Source: VXNE01 sp965200505 (GTDB lineage: Bacteria; Pseudomonadota; Gammaproteobacteria; Pseudomonadales; Azotimanducaceae). From it: a stretch of DNA of 64,000 nucleotides. This document shows positions 25,183 through 33,039 of this stretch, one piece after another. The position numbers and the translations under genes were made by a program. Below the pieces are notes generated by a model that searched no databases, was not told the origin of the DNA, and saw only the letters and a list, made by a program, of their open reading frames with translations. The stretch's first letter is position 1, and every line of letters begins with the position of its first letter. The stretch spans positions 2,232,001 to 2,296,000 of the forward strand of contig OZ241343.1 of assembly GCA_965200505.1 (NCBI GenBank), in the 5' to 3' direction.

Positions 25183-26760
25183 TCATGCGGCCACGCGGGC
25201 CTCGCGTTCCCGCGCGTCAATGTCGGTGAGCGCCAGATGCGCGGAGGCGATGGCACCCTCCTGCCAACCCGCCCGGTGGCTCACCTGATCGCCGATCATG
25301 TAATGGCGCCCGACGGGGCGCTGCAAGGTTGGGAAGTGCTCGCGCAACGCCTCTGGGCTCCAAGTGGCGGCGCAGCCCAGCATGTGGTTCATGCGGCTCC
25401 AAGCCACGCTCACGCCGCTCTCGAGATGGCTGCGATAGCTGGGATGGATCTTCTCGCCCTGCCTGATGGCCGTTGCCAAGCGCTCGGCCGGCGTCAACCG
25501 CGCCAGCCGGGCACCGACGTCGTCGTCGAACACGTAAGCGCCCAGGATGACGCCCTTCTCGCTGTGGATGCCCTGCGGCGGATACCAGATTTGCGTGATG
25601 TCCTGGCTCGTCCAAGAGATGCCGCCGTAGATGCCTTCGTCTTCCCAGAAGCGCCGCCGCGTCTGGAACGCGATCTTCATCAACTTGCCCCGCGCCGGCG
25701 CCGAGAGCGCCCGCACATAGGCGGCGGGGAAGTTGTGCGCGAGACCGGTGACGAGATGCGTGGGGATGCTGTTCAGGCAGTAATCCGCCGTGAGTGAGCG
25801 CGGTTCGCCGCGGGCATCCGCGTAGGCGATGGCCACGCCATCCTCCAAGAGCCGGATTTCCTGCACCGGGGACGCCAGCTGCACGGCGTCGCCCACCCGT
25901 TCCATGAAGGCCGTGACGATGCGATCCATGCCGCCCACCGGCTGCATCATGGGCGACGCTTGATCCACGAATTCGCCCCAGTGCATGAACTCGCGCCAGA
26001 AGCTGGTGGCCAGCAACTGCGATGCGTCCAAGGGTGCCTTGTTGATGCCCGCCGTCACGTTGCCACCGCTGGCGAAGCCGGCCCGGTTGGAGCCTTGGTA
26101 GGCGAAGCCGGCGCCCAAGTCGCCGTAGGCGCGGGCGAACTCGCGCAGGCGCTCGCCATCGTCCGCCGTGAAGGGGGCAGTGAGCGCCTTGGCATCCACC
26201 GCCTTGGCCAGCAGTTCCGCCATGAAGCCCCGCGTATCCGTCATGTATTCGCGGTTGCGCACCGGTTTGCCGTCGAAGCCGGCGTCGTCCTGCACCCAGG
26301 CGTTGCGGTTCTCGTTGACGAAGAACTCGAGGGCCACGCCGAACTCCCGGCAATAGCCCAAGAGTGCCGTGTGATGGCCCGGAATGCGCGCCGGGCCAGC
26401 GTTGAAGTAGAGGTCTGGATGGTCGTCGAACTCGCACACCTGCCGGCTGCCAAGCTCGTCGATCACATCGCCCCCGCGCACGGTGAGGTTCCTGCCGCCA
26501 GCACGCGGGGACGCTTCCAGCACCGTACACCGATGCCCCGCCTTGCGAAGTTCATAGGCCGCCGCCAAGCCGCCGATGCCGGCGCCGAGCACAACGACAT
26601 GCAGCCCGCCTTGGCGAGCCGGCGCGAGCTCAAGTGGCTGTGCCGCGGCGATGGCGGGCATGAGGCCCAACGCCTCGGTCGCCGCATGGACGGCCGCGGC
26701 ACCGCCGGCCGCGCCCACGGCCAAGAGCACGTCCCGGCGGGAAGGTGTTCCGTCACTCAT
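25183..26760 (-). CDS. Tat-exported flavin-containing amine oxidoreductase
   Basis: 525 residues. The N-terminus SRRDVLLAVGAAGGAAAVHA is a twin-arginine signal. The FAD-binding Rossmann motif VVLGAGIGGLAAAYELRKAG (around 55-75) and LEASPRAGGRN are typical of the monoamine oxidase / L-amino-acid oxidase family, as is the C-terminal GYMIGDQVSHRAGWQEGAIASAH-like end (HYMIGDQVSHRAGWQEGA). It oxidises an amine or amino acid to an imine using FAD, in the periplasm. With the exported RidA and dihaem cytochrome c it forms a compact cluster. Substrate unknown. Confidence 0.88.
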   Translation of the reverse strand: MSDGTPSRRDVLLAVGAAGGAAAVHAATEALGLMPAIAAAQPLELAPARQGGLHVVVLGAGIGGLAAAYELRKAGHRCTVLEASPRAGGRNLTVRGGDVIDELGSRQVCEFDDHPDLYFNAGPARIPGHHTALLGYCREFGVALEFFVNENRNAWVQDDAGFDGKPVRNREYMTDTRGFMAELLAKAVDAKALTAPFTADDGERLREFARAYGDLGAGFAYQGSNRAGFASGGNVTAGINKAPLDASQLLATSFWREFMHWGEFVDQASPMMQPVGGMDRIVTAFMERVGDAVQLASPVQEIRLLEDGVAIAYADARGEPRSLTADYCLNSIPTHLVTGLAHNFPAAYVRALSAPARGKLMKIAFQTRRRFWEDEGIYGGISWTSQDITQIWYPPQGIHSEKGVILGAYVFDDDVGARLARLTPAERLATAIRQGEKIHPSYRSHLESGVSVAWSRMNHMLGCAATWSPEALREHFPTLQRPVGRHYMIGDQVSHRAGWQEGAIASAHLALTDIDAREREARVAA

Positions 26761-26962
26761 CGCTCACGCCACCCAAGGCCAATGTGCAATGAAACGATTT
26801 TGCCCCGCCCCGCGCAACTGGCGGCCGGCGGATTGCCAACGTTTGGGCCACCCCGCGCAAGAGCTCTAATCCTCGCATCCGGGCGATGTCCTACTGCCCG
26901 CACCAGGCTAGTCGTCCAGATCCGTCGCCGACGAACTCGCGGCCGGAGAAGGAGAGTCTCCC

Positions 26963-27052
26963 ATGGCGGATCGGACGCTCCACCTCACCGTTCGCACAGG
27001 CCGGACACAATCGTCAGCCAGATTCGCGACATATACGCCCATTCGCTATTGA
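26963..27052 (+). pseudogene. Truncated N-terminus of a small regulator-like gene
   Basis: A strong GGAGAAGGAGAG site precedes ATG 26963 and a 29-residue frame that begins MADRTLHLTVRTG and then stops. The first 13 residues look like the start of a predicted transcriptional regulator; the rest does not. The stub ends inside the promoter of the next gene, as if an insertion had replaced its downstream part. The rest of the 26761-27088 gap shows nothing recognisable. Confidence 0.35.
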
Positions 27053-27079
27053 ATCAGATAAAAAGGTCTGTGCTAGAAT
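27049..27079 (+). promoter_or_regulatory. Promoter of the HTH-higB unit, near-leaderless
   Basis: TTGAAT (27049-27054) and an extended -10 TGC-TAGAAT (TAGAAT 27074-27079), 19 bp apart. A start 7 nt after the -10 would fall at about 27086, only a few bases before the ATG at 27089, so the mRNA would have almost no leader. No Shine-Dalgarno is seen. Confidence 0.45.
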
Positions 27080-27088
27080 GAGCGGCCT

Positions 27089-27550
27089 ATGGTGACAGAA
27101 TCTCAGCAGTCGACGATCAGTGAGCGGTGGGGTAGCGCTGTTACTCAGGGCATAACTGGGTTCACCGCGGTGCCTGACGTCCTCATTCGGTGTCAACAGC
27201 GACTAGGGATATCTGCCACCGAGCTTGTCGTGCTCCTCAATTTGCTCATGCACTGGTGGGAGTCCGACGGATGGCCCTTCCCGCGTGTCTCCACTATCAG
27301 TAGGCGTATGAACGTCAATCGTCGCACCGTTGAGCGCGCCTTGCGCTCGCTCCAGGAAAAAAGCCTGATAGTCCGTCAACCGGCCATAACCACGGGGAGC
27401 GGGCCGGCTGTGAGACGATTTGACCTGAGTGGGCTGGTTCTAGCGCTGCAAGAGCTCGCGACAGAATATCGTGCCTATGGGCACGGCGAGGAAGTCTCCA
27501 ATGCAGGGACCCCCGCGGACAGCGACCATAGAGAAAAGACGCCAGCATGA
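27089..27550 (+). CDS. Helix-turn-helix DNA-binding protein coupled to higB
   Basis: 153 residues. VVLLNLLMHWWESDGWPFPRVSTISRRMNVNRRTVERALRSLQEKSLI is a winged helix-turn-helix of the HTH_36/replication-initiator-like type found in phage and plasmid proteins (residues 45-95). The C-terminal third is polar and shows no motif. The stop overlaps the toxin start (ATGA), so the two are translated together. It may be the transcriptional controller of the module or a remnant of a mobile element. Lower GC than its neighbours suggests acquisition. Confidence 0.7.
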   Translation: MVTESQQSTISERWGSAVTQGITGFTAVPDVLIRCQQRLGISATELVVLLNLLMHWWESDGWPFPRVSTISRRMNVNRRTVERALRSLQEKSLIVRQPAITTGSGPAVRRFDLSGLVLALQELATEYRAYGHGEEVSNAGTPADSDHREKTPA

Positions 27551-27822
27551 AGTTCAACCACAAGGGGCTGCAGGCGTTGTTCGAGAAGGATGACGCCCGT
27601 CGCGTAAGAGCCGATCAGCTTGCGCGCATCAAGCACATCCTATTGCTGTTGGACGCGGCACAGTCGCCGGCCAGCATCAACTCACGCCCCGGATTTCGCC
27701 TTCATCCGCTCAAGGGCGACCGTACGGGACAGTGGAGTGTGAAGGTCTCAAAGAACTGGCGCATCGTCTTTCGCTTCGTGGATGGAGAGGCTGTCGACAT
27801 CGATTTGGTGGACTATCACTAA
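27547..27822 (+). CDS. higB: HigB-type (RelE/ParE superfamily) toxin
   Basis: 91 residues with the HigB pattern: QLARIKHILLLLDAAQS, then RLHPLKGDRTGQWSVKVSKNWRIVFRF and the C-terminal VDIDLVDYH. HigB cleaves mRNA on the ribosome. The conserved core residues (the KGDR-GQWS stretch, the W-R-I-x-F strand and the terminal DYH) are all present, so the toxin looks intact. A HigA antitoxin lies 36 bp beyond its stop but on the opposite strand, unlike the usual same-strand higBA order. Confidence 0.88.
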   Translation: MKFNHKGLQALFEKDDARRVRADQLARIKHILLLLDAAQSPASINSRPGFRLHPLKGDRTGQWSVKVSKNWRIVFRFVDGEAVDIDLVDYH

Positions 27823-27833
27823 GCCGACTCGAT

Positions 27834-27853
27834 CATCAGCGATTGCCCTGATG
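27834..27853. terminator. Possible bidirectional stem-loop between higB and higA
   Basis: CATCAG (27834-27839) and CTGATG (27848-27853) form a perfect 6-bp stem with an 8-nt loop in the 36-bp convergent gap. There is no U-tract, so terminator function is uncertain. Confidence 0.3.
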
Positions 27854-27858
27854 CGAAG

Positions 27859-28110
27859 TCAGGCGGCTCGTCGGCGACGTTCCTGCGCGAGGTCGAATAT
27901 GGCTTGGAGCCTCATCCAAGTGTCGGCATCACTCCACCCCAGACGTTCCAGCGACAGCGCGATGGCTGGCGTAATTCCTTGTTTGCCGTTAAGTATCCGC
28001 GACAAGGTGGTTCGCGACAAACCGAGCCGCTTGGCGCACTCGGCCACCGTCCAACCCATCGCTTCAATGTCGTAGCGGATGCCCGGACCCGGGTGAGGTG
28101 GGTTGTTCAT
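27859..28110 (-). CDS. higA: HigA-type antitoxin on the opposite strand
   Basis: 83 residues. NPPHPGPG at the start, the XRE-type helix-turn-helix MGWTVAECAKRLGLSRTTLSRILNGKQGIT and the tail DTWMRLQAIFDLAQERRR match the HigA family, in which NPPHPGE-like starts and LNLQAAYDLA-like ends are typical. ATG 28110 follows GGGAG. It normally neutralises HigB and represses the operon. Here it is convergent with higB, so toxin and antitoxin must be made from separate promoters. Confidence 0.88.
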   Translation of the reverse strand: MNNPPHPGPGIRYDIEAMGWTVAECAKRLGLSRTTLSRILNGKQGITPAIALSLERLGWSDADTWMRLQAIFDLAQERRRRAA

Positions 28111-28325
28111 GTTGCTCCCATCATGCAGCAGGAGGACTGCCAAGTAACGCTCCACCATGCTACCACTGAAGCGATCCTCCATTGGCATTGTGGCAAGGCG
28201 CGTACCCATTGCGGCTCCGCGAGCGGGTGCGGCGCGACTTCCGAGTGCAGCGGGGCCACGAAGCCGGGGCTTGGCGGGCGAGTAGGCGAGTGTCTCCTCG
28301 GCAGCGTCATGGCGGTGGCAGCCTG

Positions 28326-30212
28326 TCACGCCTGCAAAGCCGCCAGATTCTCGAACTCCGCAAGTGCCTCCGGGTTGGCCAGTGCATCGACGTTCTTCGG
28401 TTGCCGGCCGTGGATCACGTCGCGCACGGCCAGTTCGGCGATCTTGCCGGAGAGTGTTCTGGGCACGTCCGCCACTTGCAGGATGACCGCCGGCACATGA
28501 CGTGGCGATGCGTTTTCGCGGATGCGGCGGCGCAGGTCGGCGACCAACGCCGCATCCAAACGGGCACCTTCGCGCAGGGTGACGAACAGCACGATGCGGG
28601 TGTCGCCTTCCCAATCCTGGCCCACGCACACGGCCTCCGTCACGGCGTCCACCGCCTCCACCTGGCGGTAGATCTCCGCGGTGCCGATGCGCACGCCGCC
28701 GGGATTCAACACGGTGTCGCTGCGGCCGTGAATGATGATGCCGCCATGCTCGGTACACTCGGCGAAATCCCCATGCGCCCACACGCCCTCGAACTTCTCG
28801 AAGTACGCGGCGCACAGCTTGGCGCCGTCGGGATCGTTCAAGAAGCCCACCGGGCGTGACGGGAAGGATTTCGTGCAGACCAACTCGCCCTTCCCGCGCG
28901 GAAGCGAGGCGCCGTCCTCGTCGAATATGTCCACGGCCATGCCGAGGCCCTTGCATTGCAATTCCCCCGCGTACACCGGCAACAGCGGGTTGCCGAGGGC
29001 GAAGCAGGAGATGAGATCGGTGCCGCCGGAGATGGACGCCACCGGAATGCCGGGCTTCACGTCCCGCGCCAAGTAGCGGAAGCCCTCGCTCGGCAGCGGC
29101 GAGCCCGTGGCGAGGATGGCGCGCAGCGAGTCGAGCCGATGGGTCCGTCGGGGCTTGACACCGGCCTTTTCGATGCCCGCGAAGTACTTGGCGCCGGCGC
29201 CGAACACGGTGATGCTTTCGCGGTCGATGAGGTCCAAGAGCGCCTTGGGCGTCGGGCTGAACGGGGAACCATCGTAGAGCACCAGCGCACAGCCGCTGGC
29301 GAGCCCCGAGACGAGCCAGTTCCACATCATCCAGCCGGTGGTGGTGAAGAAGAAGAGCCGATCTTGGCGGCTGAGGTCGCAGTGCAGCCGGTGTTCCTTC
29401 AGATGCTGCAGCAACGTGCCGCCGATGCCGTGGACAATGCACTTCGGCGGCCCGGTGGTGCCTGACGAATAGAGGACGTAAAGGGGGGCGTCGAAGCCAC
29501 ACTGGGCAAAGTCCAGCGCCGTTTCCGGGCGTTCGTGGACGATGCGGGCGATGTCCTCCGTCCACAGCAATGCCTCGATGGACGCGATGGCGGCCCGCAC
29601 TTCGAGCACCTTGGCCTCCACCTCGAAGGCTTTGCCGCCGTAGCGATGGCGCCGGGCGGCGATGAGGAGCTTGGGGTTGATCTGACCAAAGCGATCCAGC
29701 GCACCGTTGCTGCCGAAGTCCGGCGAGCAGGATGACCACACGGCACCCAAGCTCGCCGCGGCCAACATGGCGACCACCGCCTCCCAGCCATTCGGCAGCC
29801 AGCCGGCGACACGATCACCGGGTGCCACACCCCGTTCTCGGAACGCTGCCGCGACTCTCGCGACGGCTTGGTGGAGCTCGGCGTAGCTGAACGCCTGTCG
29901 CGCGCCGGATTCATCCGCCGCCACCAACGCCAGACGGTCATCCCGCCATCGCAGGAGGTTCTCGGCGTAGTTGAGGCGGGCGCCCTCGAACCAGCGCGAA
30001 CCCAAGAAGTCCTCACCGTTGGCGAGGGGCACCGGCGCGGTGGCGCCGGCGACAACGCCACACTCCTCCCACACGCTGTTCCAGAAGGCCCCGCGTTCGC
30101 GCACAGACCATTCATGCAGCGCGACGTAATCCGAGCAGCCGGCGCGGCGCATGAACCGCGCCATTTGCGAGTGCGCCGCGTCCGGCGCCGGGCGCCACAG
30201 GGGTTCGGCCAC
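28326..30212 (-). CDS. Acetoacetyl-CoA synthetase
   Basis: ATP-dependent acid-CoA ligase of 628 residues, activating acetoacetate. The AMP-forming signature YVLYSSGTTGPPKCIVHG (around 275), FFTTTGWMMWNW, SGGTDLIS and the C-terminal GDFAECTEHGGIIIHGRSD and RTLSGKIAE motifs are all present. The N-terminal HEWSVRERGAFWNSVWEE block and NYAENLL are typical of acetoacetyl-CoA synthetases. Starts with GTG at 30212. It supports use of ketone bodies or polyhydroxybutyrate-derived acetoacetate. Two GST genes follow upstream on the same strand. Confidence 0.92.
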   Translation of the reverse strand: MAEPLWRPAPDAAHSQMARFMRRAGCSDYVALHEWSVRERGAFWNSVWEECGVVAGATAPVPLANGEDFLGSRWFEGARLNYAENLLRWRDDRLALVAADESGARQAFSYAELHQAVARVAAAFRERGVAPGDRVAGWLPNGWEAVVAMLAAASLGAVWSSCSPDFGSNGALDRFGQINPKLLIAARRHRYGGKAFEVEAKVLEVRAAIASIEALLWTEDIARIVHERPETALDFAQCGFDAPLYVLYSSGTTGPPKCIVHGIGGTLLQHLKEHRLHCDLSRQDRLFFFTTTGWMMWNWLVSGLASGCALVLYDGSPFSPTPKALLDLIDRESITVFGAGAKYFAGIEKAGVKPRRTHRLDSLRAILATGSPLPSEGFRYLARDVKPGIPVASISGGTDLISCFALGNPLLPVYAGELQCKGLGMAVDIFDEDGASLPRGKGELVCTKSFPSRPVGFLNDPDGAKLCAAYFEKFEGVWAHGDFAECTEHGGIIIHGRSDTVLNPGGVRIGTAEIYRQVEAVDAVTEAVCVGQDWEGDTRIVLFVTLREGARLDAALVADLRRRIRENASPRHVPAVILQVADVPRTLSGKIAELAVRDVIHGRQPKNVDALANPEALAEFENLAALQA

Positions 30213-30238
30213 GCCGGCTTCCCCGCGGGGGCGGCCCG

Positions 30239-30856
30239 TCAGCCGGCGCGCGAGGCTTCGATGGCCTTGATGGAATCCCGCTCCCTGAGCTTCGCCACCA
30301 TGCCGGCGTAACCTGGGATGTCGTCCGCCAGCGCCCAGCCGAAGAGCTTCTGGGCCACGCCATCCGCCAGCGGCACGGAGAAGTAGGCGGCGAAGTCCGC
30401 ATAGCTAGCCTCGTCGCCGGCGATGTAGGGGCTGAATCGGGCACGACGGTTGAGCGCGGCGACCCCTTGTTCGAGGTTCGCCTTGGCCGTCTTCTTCACC
30501 CCGTCGCTCACGGTGCCGCCGAAGAACGCCTCGCGCAGGCAGGGCCGGGCGGCGAGATCGACGTAGAGCTCGATGTACTTCAAGAGCTCCCGCACTTGGG
30601 CACGGCGCAAGGCATCCGCCGGATACAGGCTGCCGCCCAGATTTTCCGCCACATAGTCGATGATGGCGGAAGACTCGGTGAGGGCTGTGCCGTCCACCTC
30701 CAAGGCGGGCACCTTGCCCATCGGGCTCACGGCCAAGTACGCCTCCTTCTGGGAGGGCATCGTCCGCACCTCCTCGAACTCGGCGCCGGCTTCAAGGAGC
30801 GCGGCCTTGGCGATGTTGAAGTAGTTGCTGACCGGGAATCCGTGGAGCTTGAGCAT
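30239..30856 (-). CDS. Glutathione S-transferase
   Basis: 205 residues. The thioredoxin-like N-domain starts KLHGFPVSNYFNIAKAALLEAG, with SPMGKVPALEVDGTALTESSAIIDYVAE as the glutathione-binding loop (cis-Pro in KVPAL, Glu-Ser in TESSAI). The all-helical C-domain follows with SYADFAAYF, the usual capping motif region. Catalytic residue may be Ser or Asn in PVSNYFN; no Cys is present there. Conjugates or isomerises electrophiles. Lies 26 bp upstream of the acetoacetyl-CoA synthetase gene. Confidence 0.9.
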   Translation of the reverse strand: MLKLHGFPVSNYFNIAKAALLEAGAEFEEVRTMPSQKEAYLAVSPMGKVPALEVDGTALTESSAIIDYVAENLGGSLYPADALRRAQVRELLKYIELYVDLAARPCLREAFFGGTVSDGVKKTAKANLEQGVAALNRRARFSPYIAGDEASYADFAAYFSVPLADGVAQKLFGWALADDIPGYAGMVAKLRERDSIKAIEASRAG

Positions 30857-30979
30857 GGCTTGCCGTGGCGCTTATGCAGTGGAGGGAACGCACATTCTTG
30901 GGGAAGGGGCCGGGCGGTGCAAGGGGCGCCCCGGCCTTGGGCGTTCGGGCCGCCACCGGCCCAAACGCCCGCACGCCGA

Positions 30980-31591
30980 CTATTGCATCGTGATGGCCGT
31001 CTGAAAGGCCGGCCGCGCCGTGACGCGCTCCACATAGCCCTTGAGGTCTGTCATCTCGTCCGCCACGCAGCCCAAGCGGTTGCTCATGAAGCAGGCGTGG
31101 CCCAGCATCACATCCGCGGCCGAGAAATCGCCGATGAGGTAATCCTTGCCGGCGAGGGCTTCGTCCACCGGCGCCAACGCCTTGCCGAGCAGCCGTTGCG
31201 CTTGGCCAAGCACGGTCTCGTCCCGCCGCTCCGGCGGCAGCAACAGCGTTTGCACGACGATGGTGTTCACCGGCGGCATCACCATGCCTTCGCAGTAATG
31301 GAACCATTGCAAGTAGGCCGGGTACTCCGGCGCTTCCACGGCCGGCTTCAGGCCGCCGTTCTTGTGCCGCTCCAAGACGTACTCGACGATGGCGCCGGAT
31401 TCGTAGATGCGCACGTCGCCATCGTCCAACACCGGCACGCGGCCCAAGGGATGGCGCGCCCGGTGCTCGGCGGACTTCAAGTCCTGCGGGTGGAACGCCA
31501 TCTTGTTCACCTCGTAAGGCAGGCCCAGTTCCTCCAGCAACCAGATGATGCGGCCGGCGCGGGAATTGGGGGCGAAGTGGACTTTCAACAT
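30980..31591 (-). CDS. Glutathione S-transferase
   Basis: 203 residues. KVHFAPNSRAGRIIWLLEELGLPYEV is the N-domain, with HPLGRVPVLDDGDVRIYESGAIVEYVLE forming the glutathione site (cis-Pro, Glu-Ser). The C-domain has DYLIGDFSAADVMLGHACFMSNRLG, the usual N-capping box. ATG 31591 follows GGAGG at ideal spacing; the longer upstream open frame is not used. Different in sequence from the adjacent GST, so not a recent duplication. Confidence 0.9.
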   Translation of the reverse strand: MLKVHFAPNSRAGRIIWLLEELGLPYEVNKMAFHPQDLKSAEHRARHPLGRVPVLDDGDVRIYESGAIVEYVLERHKNGGLKPAVEAPEYPAYLQWFHYCEGMVMPPVNTIVVQTLLLPPERRDETVLGQAQRLLGKALAPVDEALAGKDYLIGDFSAADVMLGHACFMSNRLGCVADEMTDLKGYVERVTARPAFQTAITMQ

Positions 31592-31791
31592 CAGGAAACC
31601 TCCCTCAAAGGTGAAACGTGAATGCGCGGCTTGGCGCCCAGCGCGAACAGCCGCGCCGCGATTGTCCCATACCCAGGGCCGCCGGCGGGTTCGTGGCACC
31701 AAGCATCGGCCGCTTGGCATCTGCTCGCGCACTTCGGCACGGCCGCGGTCGGTATGATGCCCGACCCATCGAGACCGCCATCCAACACCGC

Positions 31792-33039
31792 ATGGCAAAA
31801 CCCGCCCTCGACATCACCGCGGCGCGGCGCATCTTGGCGCGCTGCGATGCGCTGGCCGAGTTATCAGACCTGCCAACCGCCATTCGCCGCGTCTATCTCT
31901 CCGCCGAGCATCGTTTGGCGAACGAGCGCGTCGGCGGTTGGATGCGCGAAGCGGGCATGGTGGTGTGGCAGGACGCCGCCGGCAGCGTCTGGGGCAGGTA
32001 CGCCGGCAACGCCGGGAACGTCCCGGTGCTGGTGATCGGCTCGCACCTGGACACGGTGCCCAACGCCGGCCGCTACGACGGCATCTTGGGCGTTTTGCTG
32101 GGCATCGCCGCGGTGGAAGCCCTCCATCGGGAAGGGCGGCGATTGCCGTTCCCCGTCGAGGTGGTGGGGTTCGGCGAAGAGGAGGGCGTTCGCTTCGGCA
32201 CCACCCTCATCACCAGCCGCGCCTTCGCCGGCACTTGGGATGCGGACTGGCTGAATCTTGCGGACGAGGGCGGCGTGACACTCGCCGCGGCCATGACCGA
32301 GTTCGGCTTGGCGCCGGAGGCGGCCGGCGAGGCGAGCCGCGCCGCCAACCCCCCCTTCGCCTATCTGGAACCCCACATCGAGCAGGGGCCCGTGCTGGAA
32401 GACTTGGGATTGCCCCTCGGCGTGGTGAGCGCGATCGTCGGTTGCCGGCGCTTCGTCGCCCGCGTGGAAGGGGCGGCGGGACATGCCGGCGCGATGCCCA
32501 TGCGCTTGCGACGCGATGCCTTGGTGGGCGCCGCGGAAGCCGTGACTTTGCTGGAAGCGTTGGCGCGAAGGCGCGACGCGGTGGCGACGGTTGGGCAAGT
32601 GCGCTGCCTACCCGGCGCCGCCAACGTGGTGCCTGGCACGGTGGAGTTCTCGGTGGACGCGCGGGCGGGGGATGACACGCGTCGGGATGCGCTCGTCGTC
32701 GAGTTCGAGGCTGAGTTCACGCGCCTCTGCACCGCCCGCAACCTAGCCGCGAGCTTGCGTGAAACCCACAATGCGGACGCCGCCCAGTGCGCCCCGTGGC
32801 TGCAAGGCGCGTTCACCAATGCGCTGCGGGAACTCGGCACGGAACCCGTGAGCCTCCCCAGCGGCGCCGGCCACGACGCCATGGCCGTGGCGGCGCTCTG
32901 CGACGTGGGCATGCTCTTCATCCGCTGCGCGGGCGGCTTGAGCCATCATCCAGACGAATCCGTGACGGCGGAAGACGTGGCTTGGGCGCTCAAGGCGCTG
33001 CAACGCACGTTGGACCACATCGGGAGGGCCCGGGGGTGA
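31792..33039 (+). CDS. AllC/N-carbamoylase-type M20 amidohydrolase
   Basis: 415 residues of the hydantoinase/carbamoylase subfamily of M20 metallopeptidases (allantoate amidohydrolase, N-carbamoyl-L-amino-acid hydrolase, ureidoglycine/beta-ureidopropionase). Two-metal ligands are in GSHLDTVPNAGRYDG (His, Asp), GFGEEEGVRFG (Glu) and the SHHPDE near the end; PHIEQGPVLED and SLPSGAGHDAMA are diagnostic for the subfamily. It removes carbamoyl groups or hydrolyses allantoate-like ureides. ATG 31792 gives the family length. The next gene starts in its stop (GTGA). Exact substrate not assignable. Confidence 0.88.
   Translation: MAKPALDITAARRILARCDALAELSDLPTAIRRVYLSAEHRLANERVGGWMREAGMVVWQDAAGSVWGRYAGNAGNVPVLVIGSHLDTVPNAGRYDGILGVLLGIAAVEALHREGRRLPFPVEVVGFGEEEGVRFGTTLITSRAFAGTWDADWLNLADEGGVTLAAAMTEFGLAPEAAGEASRAANPPFAYLEPHIEQGPVLEDLGLPLGVVSAIVGCRRFVARVEGAAGHAGAMPMRLRRDALVGAAEAVTLLEALARRRDAVATVGQVRCLPGAANVVPGTVEFSVDARAGDDTRRDALVVEFEAEFTRLCTARNLAASLRETHNADAAQCAPWLQGAFTNALRELGTEPVSLPSGAGHDAMAVAALCDVGMLFIRCAGGLSHHPDESVTAEDVAWALKALQRTLDHIGRARG

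Noticed and set aside
26761..28325. tRNA gene as integration target of the higBA cassette
   Set aside because: No cloverleaf or TTCRA-type T-loop could be found in the intergenic segments.
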